From Collinsella sp. (GTDB lineage Bacteria > Actinomycetota > Coriobacteriia > Coriobacteriales > Coriobacteriaceae), in contig JAGZEK010000004.1 in assembly GCA_018368345.1 (NCBI GenBank), positions 1 to 64,000 of the forward strand: a DNA stretch of 64,000 nt, given 5' to 3'. A program made the position numbers and the translations under genes. The notes below the pieces were generated by a model that had not been told where the DNA came from, did no database searches, and saw only the letters and a list, made by a program, of their open reading frames with translations. Shown one piece after another: positions 8,290 through 16,193 of the stretch (position 1 is its first letter; the number at the start of each line of letters is the position of its first letter).

Positions 8290-9270
8290 CTAGCTGACGG
8301 CTTGTCCTGCGGCGGCGCGACGTGCCTCCCGGCCTCCAAGCAGGGAGGGGACCTGTGCCAGGCACACGCCGGCGAGGATGATGGCGACGCCCAGCCACTC
8401 GACGACGCCGAGCGGCTCGCCGAGGACGATCATGGCGGTGAGCAGGCCAGCGGGGAGTTCCGCGGCGGCCATGACAGTGGAGAGGCCCGAGGGCAGGTGC
8501 GGAGAGCCCATGCCGAAGAGCAGGACCGGGCAGAGCATGCCAAAGAAGCCGGCGATGACGGCAAAGGGCAGGATGCCCTGGGCGAGGACGCCCGAGACGA
8601 CGTAGTCCGGGCATACCGTGAGCGACATGACCACGGAGCCCGCGCATACGATGACGCCACGCTGCTCGGACGAGCAGGGGGCCTCGACCTTGCCGGAGAG
8701 GGTGACAAAGAGGGAGCAGGACACGGCCGCCCCCAGCGCGCAGAGCAGGGCCACGGGGTCGTACCCGGTGATGCCGGTCTTGTAGACGCCGCTGGCGAAC
8801 ACCGTTCCGAAGACGATGACCAGGGCGGAGGCCACTTGGAGGAGCCTCGGCGGCCGGCGCGTCATGACGGTCTGCCACACGAGCCCCAGCCACGTGAACT
8901 GGAAGAGGAGCGTGAGCGCCACCGGGGCGGGCAGCACGCTCATGGCGTAGCAGTAGAGGATTGAGGTGAGGCAGGTGAGGGCTCCCAGGCCCATGAGCTT
9001 GAGGGCGAGCTTCCAGCCCACGCGCTGCCAGCGGTGCCCGAGTGCGTGCCCTGCGAGCGTGGCGAGGGCGAAGAAGAGGCAGCCGAACCACGCCTGGCTC
9101 GCCACTACCTGCGCCGAGGTGAAGCCCGCGGCGTAGGCGAGCTTGTAGGTCGTGGCCATCGCGCCGTAGCAGGCGCCGCCCGCAAAGACCTGGAGCGCCG
9201 CCTTGGCCTGTCCCGCGCCCGTGGCTCCTGCCCCGGCGGCCTGTTGCTTGATTGTGTTTGTTCCTGCCAT
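8290..9270 (-). CDS. EamA/DMT-family permease
   Basis: A 326-residue inner-membrane protein with about ten hydrophobic segments arranged as two repeated EamA halves (GGACYGAMATTYKLAYAAGF..., and PVALLCALGAAVSCSLFVTL...). The second half ends with the family-typical LPAGLLTAMIVLGEPLGVVE. DMT members export or import small metabolites, amino acids or sugars; substrate is unknown. The ATG at 9270 has GAAGGGAG upstream and removes an unlikely basic N-terminal extension. It is the first gene of a probable EamA-bglA-PTS operon, 122 bases ahead of bglA, and has a long leader containing an intrinsic terminator. Confidence 0.85.
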   Translation of the reverse strand: MAGTNTIKQQAAGAGATGAGQAKAALQVFAGGACYGAMATTYKLAYAAGFTSAQVVASQAWFGCLFFALATLAGHALGHRWQRVGWKLALKLMGLGALTCLTSILYCYAMSVLPAPVALTLLFQFTWLGLVWQTVMTRRPPRLLQVASALVIVFGTVFASGVYKTGITGYDPVALLCALGAAVSCSLFVTLSGKVEAPCSSEQRGVIVCAGSVVMSLTVCPDYVVSGVLAQGILPFAVIAGFFGMLCPVLLFGMGSPHLPSGLSTVMAAAELPAGLLTAMIVLGEPLGVVEWLGVAIILAGVCLAQVPSLLGGREARRAAAGQAVS

Positions 9271-9387
9271 TAGGCTCCCTTCCGTCTGCTGTCTTGCAGA
9301 TGCACGTCTCGTGCGTCTGTTCCCTGCAGTCGGAAGGTGGGCTCGTGCGGTCTTCTGGCGGTGCATGTGGTACCTGCTGCCAAGACG

Positions 9388-9423
9388 AAAAAAGCCACGC
9401 AACCGACTGCTCGGTTGCGTGGC
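9388..9423 (-). terminator. Intrinsic terminator inside the EamA leader (attenuator candidate)
   Basis: On the minus strand a perfect 13-bp stem (GCCACGCAACCGA, loop of 4, and its complement) is followed by six T. It lies about 115 bases upstream of the EamA start and about 50-85 bases downstream of a good promoter. A terminator placed between promoter and gene suggests conditional read-through. I see no leader peptide with regulatory codons and no riboswitch family I recognise upstream of it. Confidence 0.8.
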
Positions 9424-9473
9424 AAAAAGGTGGCTAGCGCCCAGAAAAGTCCACGCGTTTTTAGACGGAGAGA

Positions 9474-9502
9474 AAATACTACAACAGAAGAGGTGCTGTC
9501 AA
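9474..9502 (-). promoter_or_regulatory. Promoter for the EamA-bglA-PTS operon
   Basis: On the minus strand TTGACA (9502-9497) is a perfect -35 box. It is followed after 15-17 bases by TAGTAT or GTATTT as -10. The start would fall near 9465, giving a leader of about 195 bases that contains the terminator at 9388-9423. Confidence 0.6.
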
Positions 9503-9590
9503 GAAAAGCCGAGGAAAAAAGTGAGCCTCTGCCCGCCGCACCCGTGGCGGTCGTTCCCCGAACGGGGCGGTGCTGTTGGGGACTGTCTCG

Positions 9591-9726
9591 ATCTGTAACA
9601 GTAAGACCCGGTTTTGGTCCGTAGATGTTACAGATTTAGACGTTTTGTCGGGGCAGTTTCCGTTTGTCTTGATCTGTAACAGTTAGGGGTCAAAAGTGGG
9701 TCTAGATGTTACAGATTGAGATTGTT
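9591..9726. repeat. Two tandem copies of an ATCTGTAACA palindrome
   Basis: Copy 1 spans 9591-9635 and copy 2 spans 9672-9726. Each has perfect arms ATCTGTAACA and TGTTACAGAT enclosing 25-35 bases. The flanks are also similar (TGTCTYG before, TTTAGAC or TTGAGAT after), so the pairing extends with mismatches. Inner parts also match (AGT.AG... and ..AGATG). This is a direct repeat of a palindrome in the gap before the DJ-1 gene. The whole gap 9503-9850 contains nothing else I recognise. Confidence 0.75.
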
Positions 9727-9850
9727 GAGGATGGGTGAGGGTAGCTAATTCGGACGGGGCTATTTTAAACATTGGGAAATCGAGCGTGGCAAGCGGAGGT
9801 CTTCGGGGTATAAGACGGCTAATTGTATGCCGCCTATGAAAGGAACCCTC

Positions 9851-10393
9851 ATGCCCAGCGTTGCCGTTCTCGCCGCCGATGGCTTTGAAACTATTGAATG
9901 CTTGACCATGGTCGATGTCATGCGTCGCGGCGGCGTGCGTGCCACGCTCGTCTCGATCATGCCCACGCGTGAGGTCGTAAGCTCGCTGCAGATCCCCGTG
10001 ACCTGCGATGCGCTCTTTGATGAGATCAACTTTGACGAGTACGACTGCGTCGTGCTGCCCGGCGGCCTGCCCGGTGCCACCAACCTGCGTGCCGATCAGC
10101 GCGTCTGCGACGTGGTCTGCGAGTTCGCCGCAACCAAGCACGTTGCCGCCATCTGCGCCGCCCCGTTTATCCTGGGCGAGCTCGACCTACTCGAGGGGCG
10201 CCACGCCACGTGCTTCCCTGGCTTTGAGAAAAGCTTCCCCGAAGGCGCCTATACCGGCGAGAAGGTTACGCAAGACGGCAACATCATCACCGCCAGCGGC
10301 ATGGCCCAGTCGCTCCCCTTTGCGCTTGAGCTGCTGCGCACGCTCGCCGGCGACAAGGCTGTCGAGAAGGTCGCCGAGGGCATCCAACTATGA
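9851..10393 (+). CDS. DJ-1/PfpI family protein (YajL-like)
   Basis: A 180-residue cytosolic DJ-1 superfamily protein. The conserved Glu is in AADGFETIE, and the nucleophilic Cys sits in the elbow AICAAPFIL. The typical ends GFEKSFPEGAYTGEKV and GNIITASGMAQSLPFAL follow. DJ-1/YajL proteins act in oxidative or glycation stress; the exact activity is debated for the family. ATG at 9851 has AAAGGA eight bases upstream; ATGs at 9827 and 9836 are possible but lack better sites. Its stop overlaps the Maf start (ATGA at 10390-10393), so the two are translationally coupled. Confidence 0.88.
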   Translation: MPSVAVLAADGFETIECLTMVDVMRRGGVRATLVSIMPTREVVSSLQIPVTCDALFDEINFDEYDCVVLPGGLPGATNLRADQRVCDVVCEFAATKHVAAICAAPFILGELDLLEGRHATCFPGFEKSFPEGAYTGEKVTQDGNIITASGMAQSLPFALELLRTLAGDKAVEKVAEGIQL

Positions 10394-10971
10394 TTTTGGC
10401 TTCGCAATCGCCGCGCCGCGTAGAGCTGATGCGCGAGGCAGGCTACAACATTCGCGTGATTCCCGCGGATATCGACGAAACGCCCTTTGATGGCGAGGCC
10501 CCGCTCACGCTTGTCGAGCGCTTGGCACGCGCCAAGGCGGCTGCCGTTGCTGCCGAGTATGCCGAGCCCAATGAGCTGACGGTCGCGGCCGACACCATCG
10601 TCACCTTTGACGGCAAGATTCTGGGCAAGCCGGCAACCGAAGACGAGGCGCGCACGATGCTCCGTGAGCTTTCGGGCCGCACGCACCAGGTCGCAACCGG
10701 CGTCTGCATCGTTAAGGCAGGTGATACGGCCGCCCCGCATGCCGCCGAAAGCCTGTCCTTTGTCGATGTGACCGACGTGACGTTCTACGAGCTCAGCGAC
10801 GAGCAGATCGAGCACTACGTCGCCTCGGGTGAGCCCATGGACAAGGCCGGCGCCTACGGCATTCAGGGCACAGGAGGACGCATGCTCGTGCACGATATTT
10901 CGGGCGACTTCTATAACGTGGCGGGCCTACCCATCGCCCGCGTCGCGCGCGCGATTCAAAAACTCTCGTAA
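10390..10971 (+). CDS. maf: Maf-like nucleoside triphosphate pyrophosphatase
   Basis: Maf proteins hydrolyse non-canonical or surplus nucleoside triphosphates (dTTP, UTP, m7GTP) to monophosphates. The family motifs are in order: LASQSPRRVELM at the start, VAADTIV near residue 65, SGRTHQVATGVCI near 97, SGEPMDKAGAYGIQG near 140 and GDFYNVAGLPI near the end. 193 aa is the normal length. It overlaps the DJ-1 gene by 4 bases. Sub-family (YhdE or YceF type) is not resolved. Confidence 0.94.
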   Translation: MILASQSPRRVELMREAGYNIRVIPADIDETPFDGEAPLTLVERLARAKAAAVAAEYAEPNELTVAADTIVTFDGKILGKPATEDEARTMLRELSGRTHQVATGVCIVKAGDTAAPHAAESLSFVDVTDVTFYELSDEQIEHYVASGEPMDKAGAYGIQGTGGRMLVHDISGDFYNVAGLPIARVARAIQKLS

Positions 10972-11072
10972 TTGCATCTGGCGCTGGGTATCCCCCGGCG
11001 CCTACAATTTTGGCGTACCGTACGGATCCCGACCGGGCACAAGGCGCGGCGGAAAACCGATAGGAGTTAAAC

Positions 11073-12074
11073 ATGGACACACTGCTTGAGGCCATTGACG
11101 TCTGCGATGTCGATGGCTTTTGCTATGGCAACTATACGGACGAGGAGGCCGGCACCGGTTGCACCGTAATCGTGGCACCCGAGGGCGCCACCGGCGGCGT
11201 TGACGTTCGCGGCGGTGCCCCGGCATCGCGCGAAACCGACCTGCTGCGACCCGAGAACACCGTCGACAAGGTCCACGCCGTCTGCCTTTCGGGTGGATCG
11301 GCCTTTGGCCTCGAGGCTGCAAGCGGCGTCGCTCGCGAGCTTGAGAGCCGCGGCATCGGCCTTCCCGTCGGCCCCACGCAGGTGCCTATCGTGTGCTCCA
11401 GCTGTATCTTCGACCTTGCCTTTGGCGACCCCACCGTTCGCCCCGACATTGAAGCCGGCATCATAGCCGTGCGCGAGGCACTCGACAACACCCCCACCAC
11501 GCTCGAACAGGGCAATGTAGGTGCCGGCACGGGTGCCACCGTCGGAAAGCTCATGGGGCCCACCACCTGCATGAAAGCCGGCCTTGGCGCTGCCGCCGTG
11601 GCGCTCGGTTCCGTTAAGGTAGGCGCCGTGGTTTCGGTCAACGCCTGCGGCAACGTGGTCGACCCCTTCACCGGCGAGTGGGTAGCCGGCATGCGCGCCG
11701 CCGCCGATAGCGACCAGATTATCGACATGGAACTCGCAGCCTTTGCCGCCGCCGGATCCATGCAGATGCCGCTCGACCGCACCAACACCACCATCAGCTG
11801 CATCGTCACCAACGTGGAACTCACTAAGGCACAAGCCACCAAGGTCTCCCAGATGGCCGCAGACGCCTACGCACACGCCATCCGTCCCACGCACACCACC
11901 AACGACGGCGACACCATCTACACCCTCGCCAGCGGCAAACTGGGCGCCCAGGCAAGCGCCGCCGTTCCCCTAGACCTGCTGGGCATGCTCGCAGTAAGGG
12001 CCCTGGAAACTGCCATCGTAAACGGAGCCAAAACCGCCAAAACCTCCCACGGCATCCCCGGCGCCGCGAAGTAG
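11073..12074 (+). CDS. P1 family (S58, DmpA/NylC-type) peptidase
   Basis: An N-terminal-nucleophile hydrolase of the DmpA/endo-type 6-aminohexanoate-oligomer hydrolase superfamily. These proteins cleave themselves in front of a Thr or Ser that becomes the nucleophile. The likely processing site is in LDRTNTTISCIVTNVELTKA (about residue 231-250), with Asn-Thr as in NylC. Other family marks are LSGGSAFGLEAASGV, the GAGTGATVGK turn and the C-terminal DGDTIYTLASG. 333 aa is normal. GATAGGAG precedes the ATG. Physiological substrate is unknown. Confidence 0.85.
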   Translation: MDTLLEAIDVCDVDGFCYGNYTDEEAGTGCTVIVAPEGATGGVDVRGGAPASRETDLLRPENTVDKVHAVCLSGGSAFGLEAASGVARELESRGIGLPVGPTQVPIVCSSCIFDLAFGDPTVRPDIEAGIIAVREALDNTPTTLEQGNVGAGTGATVGKLMGPTTCMKAGLGAAAVALGSVKVGAVVSVNACGNVVDPFTGEWVAGMRAAADSDQIIDMELAAFAAAGSMQMPLDRTNTTISCIVTNVELTKAQATKVSQMAADAYAHAIRPTHTTNDGDTIYTLASGKLGAQASAAVPLDLLGMLAVRALETAIVNGAKTAKTSHGIPGAAK

Positions 12075-12086
12075 CCTAACCTGACC

Positions 12087-12211
12087 GGTTGCCCGGTGGG
12101 GCTTGGTTATGTTTGCTGCTCTACAGTCCTGGCTCGCACGAAGAGCACATTAAGTGCTCTTCGGCTCGTGCGGAACTCGCGACAAACATAACCAAGCCCC
12201 ACCGGGCAACC
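12087..12211. repeat. Perfect 29-bp inverted repeat with nested hairpin
   Basis: Arms 12087-12115 and 12183-12211 are exact reverse complements (GGTTGCCCGGTGGGGCTTGG... ). The 67-base interior contains ACAGTCCTG and a second perfect 10-bp hairpin (CGAAGAGCAC, loop ATTAA, GTGCTCTTCG). It begins 12 bases after the P1 peptidase stop. There is no T-tract. Confidence 0.85.
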
Positions 12212-12228
12212 TACCAACCAGATTCTTT

Positions 12229-12279
12229 TCAGCCCAGGCCCCTGTGTACCGCGCGTCCAAGATCTTCAAATTCAAATAA
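12229..12279 (+). pseudogene. Remnant of a glycosyltransferase C-terminus
   Basis: The plus strand reads ...APVYRASKIFKFK and a TAA at 12277-12279. The intact glycosyltransferase on the opposite strand nearby ends ...LYRLASKIFKFN. Seventeen bases (12259-12275) are the exact reverse complement of 12411-12427. The simplest reading is the last few codons of a lost paralogue left between two long hairpins; an inverted-repeat-mediated duplication is the alternative. Confidence 0.45.
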
Positions 12280-12304
12280 CCTGACAATCGATTCTTATAG
12301 CAGA

Positions 12305-12374
12305 GGCCCCTTGGCCTTTAGTTTGCTACTGCGAACAGTCCTGCTCGCAGTAGCAAACTAAAGGCCAAGGGGCC
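12305..12374. repeat. Perfect 30-bp inverted repeat, 10-base loop
   Basis: Arms 12305-12334 and 12345-12374 pair without a mismatch. The loop is ACAGTCCTGC, which shares ACAGTCCTG with the interior of the repeat at 12087-12211. It lies 32 bases beyond the glycosyltransferase stop, in the convergent gap 12075-12406. No T-tract follows. Confidence 0.85.
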
Positions 12375-12406
12375 CAGTCAACCTATCAGCAGCGATTACT
12401 CAGCAG

Positions 12407-13438
12407 CTAGTTGAATTTGAAGATCTTTGAGGCAAGACGGTATAGGCCGAGTGTGGTTTTATCTCCGGCCCGTCCGCGCAGATTGGTGAAGAACCCGACC
12501 ACGCCGTAGCGAGCGCGACGATACATGCGCTCGTCGTAGGCCTTCAAATCATTCCACAGCGTCTTTAGGCGCTCGTCGGCGCAATCTTCCTCGGAAAGCT
12601 TGGTGAGCACCGAGCAGATCGCCATCATCATGGTGAAGTAGCCCATCATGTACGAACGCAGGCGCGACGACTCAACATCGCTGTACAGGTGGTACGACTC
12701 CATCATGATACGCGTAACACGGAACTGCTGGTCCAGACGCTTGACCATCGTTGCCTCGTTGACGCTCTGACCTTCGCGGCCGATAAAGTAGCGGTAGAGG
12801 TCGATGTCGGCGTAGTACATGGTCTTGCAACGCGGCAGTGGCACGTAGGCGTAGATGTTGTCCACATAGAACGTGTGCGGCGGCATGGGAAGGTTGGACT
12901 CGCGCAGCACATCCGTGCGATAGCACAGGCTGTGCATGAGTAGGTTCTGGTCCAAGCGGAAATGACCGATCTGATCCCAGGAAAAGATCTTTTTGCGCGG
13001 CAGGGCAAATTTGTAGCCAATAGCGGTATGCGTGCCCTCGTAAACCTTCTCGTACACGTAGTTCGAGATAAACAGGTCAACGCGCTGATCGCGCTCTTCA
13101 AAGCCACGCAGAATCGACAGCATAGTCGAAAGAGCCGCAGCGTCGAGCCAGTCATCCGAGTCGACAACCTTGTAGTAGGTGCCCTGCGCCTCGCGCAGAC
13201 CCGAAAGGACGGCAATACCGTGACCGCCATTCTCCTGATGCACCGCGCGGATGATTCCAGGATAACGGGCCTCCCACTCGTCGGCCTTGGCGGCCGTCTC
13301 GTCCTTGGAGCCGTCGTCCACCACGATAATCTCGATATCGGTGGCATAATTGCTCCCCTCCAAGATGGAGGTGATGCAATGGTCCATGTCCTTAGCGGCG
13401 TTATACGAGGGAATACCGAATGTTATGACTTTATGCAT
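12407..13438 (-). CDS. Family 2 glycosyltransferase
   Basis: A GT-A fold glycosyltransferase that would transfer a sugar from a nucleotide donor to a surface polysaccharide. The N-terminus KVITFGIPSYNAAKDMDHCI, the nucleotide-site IIVVDDGSKDETA and the metal-binding VVDSDDWLD (DxD) are canonical. The later part has a cluster of aromatic residues and a basic end (RLASKIFKFN). ATG at 13438 overlaps the glf stop (ATGCATAA), so translation is coupled with UDP-galactopyranose mutase. Together they suggest assembly of a galactofuranose-containing glycan, and this enzyme is a candidate galactofuranosyltransferase; that specificity is inferred from context only. 343 aa. Confidence 0.87.
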   Translation of the reverse strand: MHKVITFGIPSYNAAKDMDHCITSILEGSNYATDIEIIVVDDGSKDETAAKADEWEARYPGIIRAVHQENGGHGIAVLSGLREAQGTYYKVVDSDDWLDAAALSTMLSILRGFEERDQRVDLFISNYVYEKVYEGTHTAIGYKFALPRKKIFSWDQIGHFRLDQNLLMHSLCYRTDVLRESNLPMPPHTFYVDNIYAYVPLPRCKTMYYADIDLYRYFIGREGQSVNEATMVKRLDQQFRVTRIMMESYHLYSDVESSRLRSYMMGYFTMMMAICSVLTKLSEEDCADERLKTLWNDLKAYDERMYRRARYGVVGFFTNLRGRAGDKTTLGLYRLASKIFKFN

Positions 13439-14633
13439 GGCAGGCGATAATCTCATCCGAAAGATCGAGGGCGGAATTGGTCACGGCATCCATATCGTAG
13501 TAACGATACTCGGCCAGACGACCCACCGGGTGGAAGTTTGTCAGGTTCTGGACGCGCTCAAGATAGCGCTCATAGAGCTCACGGTTCTCGGGCTCAAGAA
13601 TGGCGTAATACGGCGTCTCGCCCGAGCCGGGCGTATAGGCCTTGGAGTACTCCTTCATGATGGTGGTCTTGCCGGGCAGGACCTGACCAGTCATGTTCTT
13701 GAACTCGGTAATGCGCGTGTAGTCCTCGCTCGTGGTGTAGTTGACGGTGCCCACGGGCTGGAACTGATCCATATCGAGCGTCTCGAACTTCATGTCGAGC
13801 GTACGGTACGGAAGAGCGCCCAGGTCGAGGTTGAACAGCTCATCGAGCGGACCGGTATAAACGATCTCGCCGCCGTAGACCTTGCCACCGATCTTGACGG
13901 TGGTCTCGTCGATCTCAAAGAGATCGCGGGCGTCCACGTCGCAGAACACGTCGATCAGGTCGTGGTCGAGCATATGCTCGAACAACGCCGTGTAGCCCTC
14001 CTGCGGCATGCCCTGGAAGGGAGCTTGCGGGAAGTAGCGGTCATCATCACCCACAAAGACGGGAACGCGGCCGGTGATCGAGGGGTCGATCTGATCGGGC
14101 GTCTGGCCCCACTGCTTCATGGTGTAATGCAAAAAGACGTTCTCGTAGACGTAATCGGCGACCTCGGCAAGATCCGGGTCGTTCTTCTTACGCAGCTCCA
14201 TGATGGGCACCTTGACATCCTTGCCAAAGGTCTCCACGAGCTTCTGATACAGCTCCTCGCCGCGCTCGTCACCAAAGGCGAGCTTGAGACTCGCATGGTT
14301 GAAAGGCACGGGCATAAGGGTGCCGTTGATGTTGGCGAGCACCTTGTGCTGATAATCCGTCCACTTGGTAAAGCGCGACAGGAAATTGTGCACGCGCTCG
14401 TTAAAGGTGTGATAGATATGCGGACCGTACTCGTGGATCAGGATTCCGGCCTCGTCAGTGCAGTCATAGGCATTGCCCGCAATGTGGCTACGGCGCTCCA
14501 AAACGGCAACACGATAGCCGATGGTCTCGGCAAGACGGCGGGCGCAAACGGCACCGGCATATCCAGCACCGACGACAATCATGTCGTACGCGCCGGCGTT
14601 AAAGCCTTCAGGCAGGCCTGAGGTAATCTGCAT
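13431..14633 (-). CDS. glf: UDP-galactopyranose mutase
   Basis: This FAD enzyme interconverts UDP-galactopyranose and UDP-galactofuranose. The FAD-binding Rossmann motif is at residues 18-35 (MIVVGAGYAGAVCARRLAE), followed by HIAGNAYDC and the substrate region EYGPHIYHTFNERV. Later conserved parts are IDPSITGRVPVFVGDDDRYF and PVGRLAEYRYYDMD. 400 aa, slightly longer than typical bacterial enzymes (about 370-390) because of an N-terminal extension of about 14 residues. It precedes and overlaps the glycosyltransferase gene. A minus-strand TATAAT at 14718-14713 could be its -10 box. Confidence 0.95.
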   Translation of the reverse strand: MQITSGLPEGFNAGAYDMIVVGAGYAGAVCARRLAETIGYRVAVLERRSHIAGNAYDCTDEAGILIHEYGPHIYHTFNERVHNFLSRFTKWTDYQHKVLANINGTLMPVPFNHASLKLAFGDERGEELYQKLVETFGKDVKVPIMELRKKNDPDLAEVADYVYENVFLHYTMKQWGQTPDQIDPSITGRVPVFVGDDDRYFPQAPFQGMPQEGYTALFEHMLDHDLIDVFCDVDARDLFEIDETTVKIGGKVYGGEIVYTGPLDELFNLDLGALPYRTLDMKFETLDMDQFQPVGTVNYTTSEDYTRITEFKNMTGQVLPGKTTIMKEYSKAYTPGSGETPYYAILEPENRELYERYLERVQNLTNFHPVGRLAEYRYYDMDAVTNSALDLSDEIIACHA

Positions 14634-14709
14634 CGATACTCCTTGTCAAAAGCCACGGGCTCGTTAGCTGGGCTTTTCTCGAACATTCTTCGAGACATAT
14701 TTATCAGAG

Positions 14710-14738
14710 CGATTATAGCGCTAATGCGTCCTATAATG
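14710..14738. promoter_or_regulatory. Divergent promoter region between glf and pta
   Basis: TATAAT occurs on the plus strand at 14733-14738 (toward pta) and on the minus strand at 14718-14713 (toward glf). -35 boxes are weak on both sides. The start points would be about 120 bases from pta and about 75 bases from glf. Confidence 0.45.
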
Positions 14739-14789
14739 AGCTTGCCACACAAGGAAAGCTCAAGCACCGCGGCGTACATTATTGAAAGG

Positions 14790-14812
14790 TAAACCCGCTA
14801 GCAGCGGGTTTA
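14790..14812 (+). other. Perfect 10-bp hairpin in the pta leader
   Basis: TAAACCCGCT (14790-14799) and AGCGGGTTTA (14803-14812) form a tight stem with a 3-base loop. It lies 52 bases upstream of the pta ATG and is followed by TTCGTG, not a full T-run. It could modulate transcription or stability of the pta mRNA. Confidence 0.5.
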
Positions 14813-14864
14813 TTCGTGTGCAGCCGAGGGCCTGGAGCTTAGCGAAACGCTTGTAAGGAGTAAC

Positions 14865-15845
14865 ATGAGCGATTTCCTAAACCGTATGAAGTCTGCCGCC
14901 AAGGCCGACCTTAAGACCATCGTCCTGCCCGAGGGCGAGGACCCGCGTACCATCGTCGCCGCCACCAAGATCATCGAGGAGGGCCTGGCAAAGATCGTCA
15001 TCCTGGGCAACCCCGACGAGATCGACGTTCCCGGCGCTACCGTCATCGACCCGCGCAACGCCGAGAAGCACGAGGAGTACGCGCAGAAGTTTGCCGAGCT
15101 CCGCGCCAAGAAGGGCGTTACCATCGAGCAGGCTCGCGCCCAGGTGATGGACGCCACCTACTTTGGCACCATGATGGTCAAGATGGGCGATGCCGACGGC
15201 CTGGTCTCCGGCGCCTGCCACTCCACCGCCGACACCCTGCGCCCCGCGCTTCAGATCCTCAAGACCGCCCCGGGCACCAAGCTGGTCTCGGCCTTCTTCG
15301 TGATGTGCACCGACACCCCGCAGTTCGGCACTGACGGCACGCTGATCTTCGCCGACTGCGGCCTCAACATCAACCCGTCCTCCGACGAGCTCTCCGAGAT
15401 CGCCATCGCCTCCGCTCACTCCTGGTCCACCTTCATGGGCAATGTTGAGCCGCACGTGGCCATGCTCTCCTACTCCACCATGGGCTCCGCCGGCGGCGAG
15501 GTCGCCAAGAAGGTCCAAGAAGCCGTGAAGTTCTGCAAGGAGAAGGCTCCCGAGCTCGCCATCGATGGCGACCTGCAGCTCGACGCCGCCATCGTCCCCA
15601 CCGTCGCCCAGCTCAAGGCTCCCGGCTCCTCCGTCGCCGGCAAGGCCAACGTGCTCGTGTTCCCCGACCTCGAGGCCGGCAACATCGGCTACAAGCTGGT
15701 CCAGCGCTTCGCTGGCGCTGACGCTTATGGCCCCATCCTGCAGGGCATCGCCAAGCCGGTCAACGACCTGTCGCGCGGCTGCTCTGCCGACGACATCGTG
15801 GGTGTCGTGGCCATCACCGCCGTCCAGGCTCAGATGGCTGAGTAG
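14865..15845 (+). CDS. pta: Phosphate acetyltransferase
   Basis: Pta converts acetyl-CoA and phosphate to acetyl-phosphate, which acetate kinase then uses to make ATP. The protein is the short single-domain form (326 aa) without the N-terminal DRTGG region. Family motifs: KTIVLPEGEDPRTIVAA at the start, DADGLVSGACHSTADTLRP near residue 108, PQFGTDGTLIFADCGLNINP near 148, and FPDLEAGNIGYKLVQR near 265. AAGGAG sits just before the ATG. It faces the two acetate kinase genes across a hairpin element. Confidence 0.95.
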   Translation: MSDFLNRMKSAAKADLKTIVLPEGEDPRTIVAATKIIEEGLAKIVILGNPDEIDVPGATVIDPRNAEKHEEYAQKFAELRAKKGVTIEQARAQVMDATYFGTMMVKMGDADGLVSGACHSTADTLRPALQILKTAPGTKLVSAFFVMCTDTPQFGTDGTLIFADCGLNINPSSDELSEIAIASAHSWSTFMGNVEPHVAMLSYSTMGSAGGEVAKKVQEAVKFCKEKAPELAIDGDLQLDAAIVPTVAQLKAPGSSVAGKANVLVFPDLEAGNIGYKLVQRFAGADAYGPILQGIAKPVNDLSRGCSADDIVGVVAITAVQAQMAE

Positions 15846-15864
15846 CTGACATATCCCCTCGGGG

Positions 15865-15983
15865 CCCTACAGGGTAAAGCTCTGAAAACGTCCTCGGACA
15901 TGCATGAAACCCCCGCTGCGCACTTCGTGCGGCGGGGGTTTCATGCGTCCTGCGGAAAGTTTTCAGAGCTTTACCCTGTAGGG
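15865..15983. repeat. Perfect 25-bp inverted repeat with nested 15-bp hairpin
   Basis: Outer arms 15865-15889 and 15959-15983 are exact complements (CCCTACAGGGTAAAGCTCTG...). Inside, GCATGAAACCCCCGC (15902-15916) pairs perfectly with 15932-15946. The interior starts GTCCT and ends TGCGGA, as in the element at 12087-12211. It starts 20 bases after the pta stop. The rest of the gap to 16130 has no recognisable gene. Confidence 0.85.
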
Positions 15984-16135
15984 TCCCTGCCGCTACGTTG
16001 CAATCAGGGTATCTGGGGTGGACGGCGGCTTGGCTACGAGCTGGAGCTGAGGATCTGAATGGTTGGGTGCCGTTGCTGGGAGCGCAGGCGTTGCTGATGA
16101 TGATCTCTTTGGGACTGGAATTTTCACCTGCCAGC

Positions 16136-16172
16136 AAAAAGGCCTCCGGAGCTGTTGCTCTGGAGGCCTTTC
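16136..16172 (-). terminator. Intrinsic terminator after acetate kinase 1
   Basis: On the minus strand GGCCTCCAGAGC ... GCTCCGGAGGCC is followed by TTTTT, 22 bases after the ackA stop. Confidence 0.8.
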
Positions 16173-16193
16173 GTTTACTTACAAATGCGCGCG

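Noticed and set aside
9388..9502. T-box or other known riboswitch before EamA
   Set aside because: No T-box AGGGTGG block or specifier loop and no pattern of preQ1, guanidine, SAM or purine aptamers; leader is only about 50 bases before the terminator.
14790..14812. pta leader hairpin as a terminator
   Set aside because: No T-run and pta is expected to be strongly expressed; listed only as a hairpin.
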